From Pseudonocardia xinjiangensis (GTDB lineage Bacteria; Actinomycetota; Actinomycetes; Mycobacteriales; Pseudonocardiaceae), in contig NZ_JAAXKY010000003.1 in NCBI RefSeq assembly GCF_012911925.1, forward strand, positions 1-64,000: 64,000 nt of DNA. The letters are read 5' to 3'. Positions 1 to 7,646 of the stretch are shown here, piece after piece (the stretch's first letter is position 1; the number at the start of each line of letters is the position of its first letter). The notes beneath the pieces were generated by a model that made no database searches, was not told the origin of the DNA, and saw nothing but the letters and a program-made list of their open reading frames with translations. A program made the position numbers and the translations under genes.

Positions 1-57
1 CCCGCGAGTCGCCCGATTCCTCCCCGCGAGTCGCCCGCATCCGCCCCGCGAGTCGCC
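1..57. repeat. Short tandem repeat, core GCGAGTCGCCCG
   Basis: Three near-identical units of about 21 bases share the core CCCGCGAGTCGCCCG and differ only in the spacer. Related cores recur at 4955-5006 and 57951-57985, always between genes, so this looks like a small dispersed intergenic repeat family. The remaining bases up to 140 hold no gene. Confidence 0.6.
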
Positions 58-140
58 CGGACCGGCGGGCCTCCCGAATCCGGTGCGTCGGGGTGCTGGG
101 GACCCGCGGGCCAGGAGGCGCGGGCTCGTAGGGTGATCCT

Positions 141-1046
141 GTGGCGGGGGTCTGGATCGTTCGGTTGCTCCTTCTCGTCACGATGACGGCCCTGCTGCTG
201 CCCGGGGGCGCGACGCCTGCCGATGCCCACGCGGGGGGCCTGTCGTCGGCCACCAGCGAGGCCCGGGTGGTCGCGATCGAACCGCCGGTGCCGGGGCTCC
301 AGGTGCGCGCCGTCGAGTTCGGCGCCCGGCTGCTGGTGGAGAACGGCACGGGCGAGGTGGTCGTCGTCGAACCCCTGCCCGGTTCCCCGCCCGCCGCGCT
401 GCCGGTCGTCGCCCCGGGCGGCGCGGCCTACTGGAGCGATCCCCGGGTGACCGCCGCGGCGGCCCAGCGGCGGCCGGAGGGCGACCGCTCGGCCTGGACC
501 GTTCCGCTGCGGGTGGGCGGCACCACCGTGGCGGTACGCGGCGAGCAGTTCTGGCCCCCGCCTCCCGCGACCGCGCTGTGGATCGGGCTCGCCGTTGCCG
601 CGCTGGCCGTCCCCGCCGTGGCGGGGGTGCTCGGGGCGGGCCGGCGATGGGGACGGGTGGTGCTCGCCGCGGCGACGGTCGTGGTGATCGGTGCCCACCT
701 GCTGCACGTGTTCGGTTCAGCCGGGGTTCCCGAGGACCAGCCGTACCCGTTGATGCTGCTCAGCGCGGCCGGCTACGCGCTGCTCGGCTGGCCGCTCGGC
801 GTCGTGGGGGCGTGGCTGACGGTCCGCGGCCACAGCGCCGGCCCGCTGTTGTGCGTCGCCGCGGGCGGCCTGTTCGCGATCGTCATCACGCCGGTGGACG
901 CCTTCACCCTCGTCGACGCCGTGGTTCCGTTCGACTGGGGCGCGGATCTCGACCGCGCGCTCGTGGCGCTGACCCTCGGCGGCGGGCTCGGCGTCGTCGT
1001 CGCGGGGATGGCGCTGCTGCGGCGCGGGCCGGTCCCGGCGGCGTAG
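141..1046 (+). CDS. Membrane protein of unknown function with N-terminal export signal
   Basis: A 301-residue protein starting with GTG. Residues 1-29 form a hydrophobic export signal ending in an Ala-rich stretch. About 115 residues of extracytoplasmic domain follow, rich in Val and Gly and beta-like. The C-terminal half (about 145-300) has four or five hydrophobic segments. I do not recognise a family with certainty; the early DAHAG segment behind the signal resembles CopC-like secreted domains, which is a weak hint only. The stop codon is directly followed by the ATG of the next gene, so the two are translated as a pair and probably act together at the membrane. Confidence 0.7.
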   Translation: MAGVWIVRLLLLVTMTALLLPGGATPADAHAGGLSSATSEARVVAIEPPVPGLQVRAVEFGARLLVENGTGEVVVVEPLPGSPPAALPVVAPGGAAYWSDPRVTAAAAQRRPEGDRSAWTVPLRVGGTTVAVRGEQFWPPPPATALWIGLAVAALAVPAVAGVLGAGRRWGRVVLAAATVVVIGAHLLHVFGSAGVPEDQPYPLMLLSAAGYALLGWPLGVVGAWLTVRGHSAGPLLCVAAGGLFAIVITPVDAFTLVDAVVPFDWGADLDRALVALTLGGGLGVVVAGMALLRRGPVPAA

Positions 1047-2270
1047 ATGGTGGTGCTCGCGCACGGCATCGGGGGAGTGGAGGGACTGCCGCTCGACGGC
1101 GAGCTCGTCCTGCAGACCGGTGGCGTCGTCGTGCTGGTGTCGTTCCTGGCGGTGGCGTTGCTGTGGAAGCACCCGCGGTTCACCGGCCCGGTGACCGGAC
1201 GGCCGCTGCCCGCCGCACTGGACTCGCCCTGGCTGCGGCGCGTGCTCCAGGCGGCGACGCTGGCGGTTGCGACCGCGATCGTCGGCTACGGGTTCGCCGG
1301 CCCACAGGATCCGGACGCCAACCCGGCGCCCCGGGCCCTCTACGTGCTGCTCTGGGTGGGGCTCGTTCCGGCGTCGCTGGTGTTCGGGCCGGTGTGGCGG
1401 GTGCTCAACCCGCTGCGGCTGCTGCACCGCCTCGCCGCTGCGGCCCTGCGCCGCCCCGCGAACGGGACGGCAGCGTTGTCCGGCCGGCTGGGCTACTGGC
1501 CCGCTGCGCTCGGGCTGCTCGTGTTCGTGTGGCTGGAGCTGGTCGCGCCCGGCCGGGACCGGCCGGACGTCGTGGCGGCGTTCCTGCTCGGGTACGCCGT
1601 CCTGCACACGGTGGCCGCCCTGCGGTTCGGTGAGCGCTGGTTCGACCAGGCCGACGCGTTCGAGACCTACTCGGCCCTGACCGGCGCGCTGGCGCCGATC
1701 GGCAGGCTGGCCGACGGCCGGATCGGGCTGCGCAACCCGTTCCGTGGCCTGGCGGCCGTCCCCGTGGCGCCGGGGCTCGTCGGCTTCGTCGCGGTGTGGT
1801 GGGGCTCCACCGTGTTCGACGGCCTGAGTGGCTGGGTGGGGTGGCAGGCGCTGGGCCTGCCGGCGGTGCTCGACACGCTCGTGCTCATCGGGTTGGTCCT
1901 GCTGGTCGCCGGGCTCTACCGCGCCGCGACCGGCCCGCTGGCCGGCCCGCTGGTGACCACCCTCGTGCCGATCGCGGCGGGTTACACGATCGCCCATTAC
2001 CTGACGTTGCTGCTGGTGGAGGGGCCGCGTGGGCTCGCGCAGCTGGGCGGCGCGCAGCTCGGTGCCGTCACCGCCGTGCCCGCGCCGGGGGTCGTGGCAG
2101 GTGTGCAGATCGCCGCCGTGCTCGTCGGGCACGTCGTGGCCGTCGTCGCGGCGCACGACCGCAGCGTGGCGCTGCTGCCCGAACACCGGCGGCTCGCCGA
2201 CCAGGTGCCGCTGGTGCTGCTGATGGTGGCCTACACGATGGCCGGGTTGTTCCTGCTCGTGCTCTCCTGA
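1047..2270 (+). CDS. Polytopic membrane protein of unknown function
   Basis: A 407-residue protein with roughly ten hydrophobic segments spread over its length and short, charged loops. It starts with ATG on the base after the upstream stop, and its stop lies four bases before the next ATG, so it is the middle gene of a three-gene operon (141-2604). Loops carry conserved-looking aromatic and Arg motifs such as [15 protein letters not shown] and [15 protein letters not shown], but I know no named domain that fits. Transport or assembly of a membrane complex is possible; nothing in the sequence decides it. Confidence 0.75.
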   Translation: MVVLAHGIGGVEGLPLDGELVLQTGGVVVLVSFLAVALLWKHPRFTGPVTGRPLPAALDSPWLRRVLQAATLAVATAIVGYGFAGPQDPDANPAPRALYVLLWVGLVPASLVFGPVWRVLNPLRLLHRLAAAALRRPANGTAALSGRLGYWPAALGLLVFVWLELVAPGRDRPDVVAAFLLGYAVLHTVAALRFGERWFDQADAFETYSALTGALAPIGRLADGRIGLRNPFRGLAAVPVAPGLVGFVAVWWGSTVFDGLSGWVGWQALGLPAVLDTLVLIGLVLLVAGLYRAATGPLAGPLVTTLVPIAAGYTIAHYLTLLLVEGPRGLAQLGGAQLGAVTAVPAPGVVAGVQIAAVLVGHVVAVVAAHDRSVALLPEHRRLADQVPLVLLMVAYTMAGLFLLVLS

Positions 2271-2274
2271 CCCC

Positions 2275-2604
2275 ATGACGGTGGTGCGATCGATCCTGCT
2301 GTTCGTGCTGGCCGCCGTGGCCGAGATCGGCGGCGCATGGCTGGTGTGGCAGGGCGTGCGGGAACACCGCGGGCTGCTGTGGATCGGGGCCGGTGTGTTG
2401 GCGCTGGGGGCCTACGGGTTCGTCGCCACGCTGCAGCCGGATCCGCACTTCGGACGGATCCTCGCCGCCTACGGCGGGATCTTCGTGGCCGGCTCGCTGG
2501 CGTGGGGGATGCTCGTTGACGGCTTCCGCCCCGACCGCCTCGACTACATCGGTGCTGCGCTGTGCCTCGTCGGGGTCGCCGTGATCATGTACGTGCCGCG
2601 CTGA
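2275..2604 (+). CDS. YnfA/UPF0060 family small membrane protein
   Basis: A 109-residue protein of four transmembrane helices, the usual size for the YnfA (UPF0060) family, which is distantly related to small multidrug resistance proteins. Family features visible are the early [11 protein letters not shown] segment, the central [11 protein letters not shown] segment and the AAYGGIFV segment. The substrate is not established for most members. It is the last gene of the operon started at 141 and faces the cation efflux gene tail to tail with only four bases between the stops. Confidence 0.88.
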   Translation: MTVVRSILLFVLAAVAEIGGAWLVWQGVREHRGLLWIGAGVLALGAYGFVATLQPDPHFGRILAAYGGIFVAGSLAWGMLVDGFRPDRLDYIGAALCLVGVAVIMYVPR

Positions 2605-2608
2605 CGGG

Positions 2609-3532
2609 TCACCAGGCGAGCTCGGTGCAGCCCGTGCGGGCTCCCGGCGGCTCCACCTGCAGGGTGAAGTGCGCGAGGTGGTGGCCCTCGGCGAGAAGCT
2701 CCTGGGCCTGGGTGAGCACGACCGCGGGATCGCAGGCGGCGTCCACGGTGAGGTGGGCGGAGCCGACCTCCATCCCGGAGGTGAGCGTCCAGACGTGGAC
2801 GTCATGCACGTCCTGCACGCCATCGAGCGACGCGAGCTCGGACCGGATGGCCGCCACGTCGACGTGGGCGGGCGCGGCCTGCACGAGGATCCGGACGGCC
2901 TGACGGGCCAGCGACCAGGTGCGCGGCAGCACGAACAGCCCGATCCCGATGGCGACGATGGGGTCGGCGTAGCGCCACCCGAACAGGAGCGTCACCGCAC
3001 CGGCGAGCAGAACCCCGACCGAACCGAGCGTGTCGGCGAGCACCTCGAGATAGGCGCCGCGGATGTTGAGGCTCTCCTGGGCGCCCTTGCGCAGCATCGC
3101 GAACACGACGAGGTTGGCGCCGAGCCCGGCCGCGGCGGTGAGCATCAGCGGCAGGCCGGGCACCTCCGGCGGGTGGGCGAAGCGCTGCACGGCCTCGATG
3201 AGCACCCAACCGGCCACCCCGAAGAGCAGCACGGCGTTGGCGAGCGCGGCGAGGACCTCGGTGCGGTAGAGCCCGAAGGTCCTGCGGTCGGTGCGGCTGC
3301 CCTGACGGCCCGCGGCGATGGCGGCGAGGGCCATCGCGACGCCGAGCACGTCGGTGAACATGTGGCCGGCGTCCGACAGCAGTGCCAGCGAGCCCGTCGC
3401 GAGCCCGACGAGGACCTCGAGCACCAGGAACGCCGCGAGCACACCGAGCGAGATGGTCAGTCGCTTCACGTACCGCCCGGACGCGCTTCCGCCCGCCGCT
3501 GCTTCGGTCCCGTGACCGTGACCCGCCCCCAT
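2609..3532 (-). CDS. Cation diffusion facilitator family metal exporter (CzcD/ZitB type)
   Basis: Proton-driven efflux of divalent metal ions, probably zinc, across the cytoplasmic membrane. The protein has six predicted helices, a short His-rich start (MGAGHGHG) and a C-terminal cytoplasmic domain of about 85 residues ending in the VHDVHVW and HLTV segments of the family. Counted from an upstream ATG at 3559, the first metal pair is H66 and D70 in DAGHMFTD. The second pair, normally His and Asp, reads E172 and D176 in LEVLADTLGS. I prefer the ATG at 3532 because the His-rich start is typical of the family; 3559 would add nine residues. No clear ribosome binding site precedes either. Confidence 0.9.
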   Translation of the reverse strand: MGAGHGHGTEAAAGGSASGRYVKRLTISLGVLAAFLVLEVLVGLATGSLALLSDAGHMFTDVLGVAMALAAIAAGRQGSRTDRRTFGLYRTEVLAALANAVLLFGVAGWVLIEAVQRFAHPPEVPGLPLMLTAAAGLGANLVVFAMLRKGAQESLNIRGAYLEVLADTLGSVGVLLAGAVTLLFGWRYADPIVAIGIGLFVLPRTWSLARQAVRILVQAAPAHVDVAAIRSELASLDGVQDVHDVHVWTLTSGMEVGSAHLTVDAACDPAVVLTQAQELLAEGHHLAHFTLQVEPPGARTGCTELAW

Positions 3533-3634
3533 GACCACAACATATGCGGAACTATGCATGAGTGCAACCGGTGACGGAGGGAGTTGCGGTCGTCACGCCG
3601 GGCGCAGGCACGGCCCGGTGCCATGGCGGTGATC

Positions 3635-3929
3635 ATGGTGCTCGAGATCGCCGACTTCGCCGTGCTCCCTGGAAGGGGGGACGACTTCACGTCCGCGGTT
3701 CGAAGGCAACGGTCCGGTCGCCGATGTTCCCGGCTTCCACAGCGCCCGTCTCGGCCGCAGCGTCGAGACGACCGGGCAATTCGTGCTGATGGCGGAGTGG
3801 GAGAGCCTGGAGGCTCACACCGCTTTCCGCGAGTCGGAGAAGTTCGTGCGCTGGCGGGAGCTCATCGGCCCGTTCCTGGCCGGCGCCCCGCGGACGGACC
3901 ACGTGGCCGAGGTCCCGCTGTCGGTCTGA
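3635..3929 (+). pseudogene. Antibiotic biosynthesis monooxygenase (ABM) domain gene, frameshifted
   Basis: The first 23 codons (MVLEIADFAVLPGRGDDFTS and on) read as the start of a small ABM-fold protein, then the frame breaks near 3700. One frame over, from about 3702, the match resumes with GNGPVADVPGFHSARLGRSV and continues through FVLMAEWESLEAHTAFRESE to a stop at 3927-3929. Together the two parts make one intact domain of about 97 residues. A single missing or extra base explains the break, either a true mutation or a sequencing error. The 3' end overlaps the end of the opposing ctaA gene by about 115 bases. Confidence 0.7.
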
Positions 3930-4852
3930 CCGCCGTCGGCGTCCGGGCCGACCGGTACGGCGAGCGACGCCCACAGCAGCGATGCCGCCGCGACCACGGC
4001 CGCGGCGCCGAGCACGTGCAACAGGACGAGAACCTCCGGCACACCGACGGCGTACTGCACGCTCCCGAGCGCCCCCTGGGCCGCGACGACGGCAACCAGC
4101 AGGACGAACCGCCTGCGCGCACGGGGCGGGGCGGAGCTGAGCCGAAGTACCACGCCGAGCGCCGCCAGGAGGACGAGGTAGAGCACCAGGAGAACGCTGT
4201 GCAGGCCGGCCAGCGCCTGGACCGGGAGGTCCAGCCGGGGGGTGGCCGGGTCGCCGGCGTGCGGGCCGGCAGCGGTCACCAGCGTGCCGGCCGTCAGGAG
4301 CAGCCCCAGCGTCACGACTCCTGCCGTGGCGACCGCGCGGCCGGGTGGTGACAGCGCGACCCGCTGGGGGTCGTCAGGAAGGAAGACCGCGACGACGAGC
4401 TGGACGGCGAACCAGATCAGCAGCATCGACGGCAGGAAGTGCAGCATCACGTTCCACCAGGCCAGCTGGTTGAGGACGGTGAAACCACCGATGACGCCCT
4501 GCAGCACCGCCCCGGCCGGCATGATCGCGGCGAGGGTCACCACCCGCCGGCGCCGCGGCCGGAGCCGCCACGCCGCAACGAGGCAGCCGACCGAGATCAG
4601 GAGCACGACCGTCCCGAGCAGCCGGTTGCCGAACTCGATCCACTGGATGACCGGCGCGATGTCCTCCCGGGGCGTCGGCACCAGGCTCCCCGGGTCGCAC
4701 TGCGGCCACGTCGGGCAGCCGAGACCGGAACCCGTCACCCGGACGAATGCCCCGGTCACGGTGATCACCACGTGCGCAACCACGTTGACGACCGCGAATC
4801 GCCGCAGCGCTGCTTCCGCGCCGGACGGCGCCCCTGCGTCGTCGCTGGTCAC
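3815..4852 (-). CDS. ctaA: Heme A synthase (CtaA/COX15)
   Basis: Oxidises the heme O methyl group to make heme A for aa3-type cytochrome c oxidase in the cytoplasmic membrane. Eight hydrophobic segments are visible. Diagnostic are the first-loop motif TGSGLGCPTWPQC with its two Cys, EFGNRLLG after it, and conserved His residues in the helices (MLHFLPS, GLHSVLL, LLHVLGA). The GTG at 4852 is preceded by a strong GGGAGG at good spacing, so I prefer it to the TTG at 4873. The last 40 or so residues are Ser/Arg-rich, extend beyond the usual family length and lie antisense to the broken ABM gene, so the original stop may have been lost. Confidence 0.9.
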   Translation of the reverse strand: MTSDDAGAPSGAEAALRRFAVVNVVAHVVITVTGAFVRVTGSGLGCPTWPQCDPGSLVPTPREDIAPVIQWIEFGNRLLGTVVLLISVGCLVAAWRLRPRRRRVVTLAAIMPAGAVLQGVIGGFTVLNQLAWWNVMLHFLPSMLLIWFAVQLVVAVFLPDDPQRVALSPPGRAVATAGVVTLGLLLTAGTLVTAAGPHAGDPATPRLDLPVQALAGLHSVLLVLYLVLLAALGVVLRLSSAPPRARRRFVLLVAVVAAQGALGSVQYAVGVPEVLVLLHVLGAAAVVAAASLLWASLAVPVGPDADGGQTDSGTSATWSVRGAPARNGPMSSRQRTNFSDSRKAV

Positions 4853-4877
4853 GATGGCCTCCCGGCTCGTCAACGGG

Positions 4878-4900
4878 CTGCTACTACAGCATGTAGAGCA
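4878..4900. promoter_or_regulatory. Inverted repeat operator upstream of ctaA (CTACA-N3-TGTAG)
   Basis: On the plus strand the stretch reads TGCTACTACAGCATGTAGAGCA. The inner arms CTACA and TGTAG are perfect around GCA, and the outer TGCT and AGCA also pair with one extra base on the left. The centre is about 35 bases before the preferred GTG of ctaA. TACA...TGTA half-sites are typical of the BlaI/MecI/CopY repressor family, so control by such a repressor is plausible but only inferred; no such regulator is encoded nearby. Confidence 0.5.
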
Positions 4901-4954
4901 ACGCCGGCGACGGGCGGGGTCGGTGGTGGTCCGACACGGCGGTGCGTGCGCCGG

Positions 4955-5006
4955 TCGGGTGACTCGGGCGCGCAGACTCGCGCCCGTGAACCGGGCGACT
5001 CGCGGG
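4955..5006. repeat. Intergenic copy of the GCGACTCGC repeat family
   Basis: Three variants of GACTCG within G/C-rich flanks (GGGTGACTCGGGC, GCAGACTCGCGCCC, CCGGGCGACTCGCGGG) sit in the gap between ctaA and the DUF417 gene. The last is the reverse complement of the repeat core at 1-57. Apart from this, the operator and the hairpin at 5117, the stretch 4853-5212 shows no gene. Confidence 0.45.
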
Positions 5007-5116
5007 TGGTTCGGTGTCCTCGCAGACCGGGTGTGTTCGTCGCAGGTGCTGTGGGCCCTGCGAGGAGCACGGCGGCTCTGCGAGGACGCGTGGGGCCCCG
5101 GGGGGTGAGCACGCGA

Positions 5117-5145
5117 CGCCCGGCGCCTCCGAGGGGCGCCGGGCG
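5117..5145 (-). terminator. Hairpin downstream of the DUF417 gene
   Basis: Perfect 11-bp stem CGCCCGGCGCC / GGCGCCGGGCG with a 7-base loop, about 70 bases past the stop of the leftward gene at 5213. It has no T-run, as usual for GC-rich actinobacterial terminators. Confidence 0.55.
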
Positions 5146-5212
5146 GGGGTGGCGATTCTGGGCGGTGCTGGTTAACGCGGTGTGCCGGACTCGTCGAATC
5201 CGATTCAATCGA

Positions 5213-5698
5213 TTATCGGACGGTGCGGCGGCGGGCCGCCAGGGACTCGCCCAGAGTCCACACGGAGGCGCCGAGCAGAACCAGGTCCTTGATGAGGAAC
5301 TGGCCGGTCATGGAGAGTGCGGGAAATCCACCGCCGGCGGCTTCGCCGATTCCCGGAGTGGTGAACAGGTAGCTCAAGGTGCTGAGGAACAACACCATCG
5401 CCACTGCGCTGCCGACCGCGGAGGCCCGCGGCAGCCACGGGCGCAGCGCGATCAGCACCGCAGCGACGATCTCGACGGTTCCGATCACCGCGGCCAGCGT
5501 CTGAACACCGAAGATGTCGTAGAGCCAGCTCTGATACGGGCTGTTGGCGATCAGCGGCATGATCGCCGTGGCTTCGTAGGAGGCGAATTTCAGAGCACCG
5601 ATCCAGGCGATCACCAGAGCGAGTCCGTAGCGGAGGATCGTGGATCCGATAACGGTAATGCGCTGGTCGGTGGTCGGGGCGGAGAGCGTGGTGGTCAT
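5213..5698 (-). CDS. DUF417 (YkgB/RclC-like) membrane protein
   Basis: A 161-residue protein with four transmembrane helices. The pattern ILRYGLALVIAWIGALKF, then FASYEA, SPYQSWLYDIFG and a late FPALSMTGQFLIKDLVLLG, is that of the DUF417 family. The family includes E. coli RclC, which helps survive reactive chlorine, and is related to DoxX. The molecular role is not established. I start at 5698 because AAAGGA lies six bases upstream of that ATG; an ATG at 5728 has no such site. It is transcribed alone, with the hairpin at 5117 behind it. Confidence 0.82.
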   Translation of the reverse strand: MTTTLSAPTTDQRITVIGSTILRYGLALVIAWIGALKFASYEATAIMPLIANSPYQSWLYDIFGVQTLAAVIGTVEIVAAVLIALRPWLPRASAVGSAVAMVLFLSTLSYLFTTPGIGEAAGGGFPALSMTGQFLIKDLVLLGASVWTLGESLAARRRTVR

Positions 5699-5900
5699 CT
5701 CGGTTCCTTTCGCGGGTCTGCCGATCATCTCGAAATCCTCAGCTTGTCCCGCAGCCGGATAATTTCTCGAATTCCTACCGGAACCTAACGCGCCGACGGG
5801 AGTTTCTCTCCGAGTGCCAGACCGGGCACCCGCACCGTCGGCGATGCCCTGTCCGCGATGCCTGTCGGCGATGCCCTGCCCGCAGCGGCACGGGCGGGCT

Positions 5901-5914
5901 GGTATTTCTATACC
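5901..5914. promoter_or_regulatory. Operator copy 1 upstream of map (GGTAT-N4-ATACC)
   Basis: GGTATTTCTATACC is a perfect inverted repeat with five-base arms. It sits exactly 30 bp, about three helical turns, from a second and longer copy at 5930, so two regulator dimers could bind on the same face of the DNA ahead of the aminopeptidase gene. Confidence 0.55.
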
Positions 5915-5929
5915 GACCCCTGCTATGTT

Positions 5930-5945
5930 CGGTATAACTATACCG
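5930..5945. promoter_or_regulatory. Operator copy 2 upstream of map (CGGTATA-N2-TATACCG)
   Basis: CGGTATAACTATACCG is a perfect inverted repeat with seven-base arms, 22 bases before the GTG start at 5968. Its TA-rich core may also hold the -10 region, so binding would most simply repress. The regulator is unknown and is not encoded next door. Confidence 0.6.
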
Positions 5946-5967
5946 GTGCTGGTGACGTGAGGTACTC

Positions 5968-6747
5968 GTGATCGAACTGAAGACGCCTGCGGAGATCGAA
6001 CGCATGCACGTGGCCGGGCGGTTCGTCGCCGAGGTGCTCACCGAGGTCGGCAGGCTCGCCGACGTGGGCGTCAACCTGCTGGACCTGGAGCAGCACGCGC
6101 GCGGCATGATCGAACGGCGCGGGGCCGAGTCGTGCTACTGGGACTACGAGCCGTCCTTCGGGAAGGGCCCGTTCCGCAACGTCATCTGCCTCTCGGTGAA
6201 CGACGCCGTCCTGCACGGCCTGCCGCACGACTACACGCTGCGCGACGGCGACGTGCTCAGCGCGGACCTTGCGGTCGGCATCGACGGCTGGGTGGCCGAC
6301 TCGGCGCGCACGGTCGTCGTCGGGACCGCCGCCGAGGAGGACCTGCGGATCATCCGCGCCACCGAGGAGGCGTTGGAGGCGGCGATCGAGGTGGCGCGTC
6401 CGGGCAACCGCCTGGGTGACATCTCGGCGGCGATCTGGACGGTGGCGCGCGACCACGGCTATCCGGTCAACAGCGAGTTCGGTGGTCACGGCATCGGCCG
6501 CACCATGCACGAGGACCTCCACGTTCCGAACAAGGGCCGGGCGGGGCGCGGCTTCCCGCTCCGGCCGGGCCTGACCTTCGCGCTCGAACCCTGGTTCGCC
6601 CGTACCACCGACCGGATCGTCTACGACGCCGACGGCTGGACGATCCGGTCGGCCGACGGCTCGCGTACGGCCCATTCCGAGCACACGGTGGCCATCACGG
6701 AGGACGCCCCTCTGGTGCTCACCCGGCGCGAGTCGGAGCACCCGTAG
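5968..6747 (+). CDS. map: Type I methionine aminopeptidase
   Basis: Removes the initiator methionine from nascent cytoplasmic proteins using two metal ions. The 259-residue length is normal for the bacterial single-domain form. All metal and catalytic residues are visible: H83 (VNDAVLHGLP), D100 and D111 (SADLAVGIDGWVADS), H174 (GGHGIGRTMH), H181, E207 (FALEPW) and E238 (HSEHT). GTG start with GAGG seven bases upstream. Actinobacteria usually have more than one map gene, and the double operator ahead of this one suggests a conditionally expressed copy rather than the housekeeping enzyme. That last point is inference. Confidence 0.93.
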   Translation: MIELKTPAEIERMHVAGRFVAEVLTEVGRLADVGVNLLDLEQHARGMIERRGAESCYWDYEPSFGKGPFRNVICLSVNDAVLHGLPHDYTLRDGDVLSADLAVGIDGWVADSARTVVVGTAAEEDLRIIRATEEALEAAIEVARPGNRLGDISAAIWTVARDHGYPVNSEFGGHGIGRTMHEDLHVPNKGRAGRGFPLRPGLTFALEPWFARTTDRIVYDADGWTIRSADGSRTAHSEHTVAITEDAPLVLTRRESEHP

Positions 6748-6775
6748 CCCGGCTCGGCGGCCGGGCTCGACGGGG

Positions 6776-7418
6776 TCAGTACATCGTCTCCTCGAGGCGC
6801 TTCGGCGCGGCCGCGTCGAAGGCCTGGCAGTCGACGGCGCCGTTGGTGATCGCTTCGAGCATCTCGCCCATCGAGGGTACGGCCGAGCTGGGGATCTGGG
6901 TGGCGCTGTTCCAGAGCTTGGAGCGCATCAGGGCCTTGGGGCACTGGATGTAGGCGGCGTCGACCGTCACGACGATCACGCTGGCCGGGAGCTTGTCCCG
7001 CCGCTCGCCCATGGCGAAGCTCTCCCGCAGTGCGGGGTCGGGGTCGGTGCTGAGCACGGCACGGCCGTTGACCCGCAGCAACGTGCCGATGCCCGGGATG
7101 AGGAACACCAGTGCGACGCGCGGGTCGCGCACGATGTTGCGCAGCGAGTCGACCCGGTTGTTGCCCCGGCGGTCCGGGATGAGCAGGGTCTTCGGGTCCG
7201 CCACCCGGACGAAGCCAGGGGGGTCGCCCCGGGGGCGAGCAGTCGAGCCCCTCGGGCCCCGACGTCGCCAGCACGACGAATGGAGAGGCCTCCACGTAGG
7301 CCCGGTAGTGCTCCGAGACGTGGTCCAGCTCCATGGTGACCGCGGCGGCGATCGGCTCGCCGTACAGGGCGTCGAGCTGCTCGATCGTGCGGATGGTGGT
7401 GGCGTCGTCAACCCTCAC
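6776..7418 (-). pseudogene. FMN-binding PPOX-type flavoprotein (MSMEG_1061-like), frameshifted
   Basis: The N-terminal part (from the GTG at 7418: VDDATTIRTIEQLDALYGEP, then VTMELDHVSEHYRAYVEASP) and the C-terminal part (IPDRRGNNRVDSLRNIVRDP to the stop at 6776) belong to one pyridoxamine-oxidase-like flavoprotein of about 213 residues. They lie in different frames. The break falls around 7223-7235, in runs of C and G: with one C fewer the junction reads LDCSPRGDPPGFVRVADP, as expected for the family. A sequencing slip in the homopolymer is as likely as a real mutation. Members bind FMN or F420 and reduce or sense small substrates; the substrate of this type is unknown. Confidence 0.75.
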
Positions 7419-7485
7419 GCCAGCGACCGTACGTGTCGGATCCCCCGGATCCCGCTCCCTGTGACGAGGGCTCCGCCTGCGCAAA

Positions 7486-7514
7486 GGCCCCGTCCGATGA
7501 GCTCGGACAGGGCC
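7486..7514. terminator. Hairpin beside the tRNA-Pro remnant
   Basis: GGCCC-C-GTCCGA, loop TGAGC, TCGGAC-A-GGGCC form an 11-bp stem with one mismatch. It stands in the same position relative to the tRNA remnant as the hairpin at 10244-10297 stands to the intact tRNA gene. Confidence 0.5.
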
Positions 7515-7523
7515 CCTGACCTG

Positions 7524-7568
7524 TGTCGGGATGGCAATATGTGAACCTGCGACCTCTTCGTCCTGAAC
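7524..7568 (-). pseudogene. tRNA-Pro 3' fragment (attachment-site-like remnant)
   Basis: Twenty-two bases, TGAACCTGCGACCTCTTCGTCC, are split here as 7542-7563 and match the T-arm, variable loop and anticodon-stem side of the tRNA-Pro gene at 10301-10374, in the same orientation. Weaker similarity (TGTCGGG...) extends to the tRNA 3' end. The 5' half is missing. Such a 3' fragment is what integration into a tRNA gene leaves behind, but an eroded duplicate tRNA is also possible. Confidence 0.65.
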
Positions 7569-7646
7569 CCGGATGCGTGCGCAGCCCCAGGGGGAGGTCG
7601 ACGGGGGCGCGGCACACCGCCATCCGGAGATCCCACGGAGGCGATC

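Noticed and set aside
717-2276. 519-codon open frame antisense to the first two membrane protein genes
   Set aside because: Its product is an Arg/Gln/His-rich string without any fold-like pattern. It is the usual antisense shadow of high-GC genes, while the plus-strand frames show membrane helices and coupled starts.
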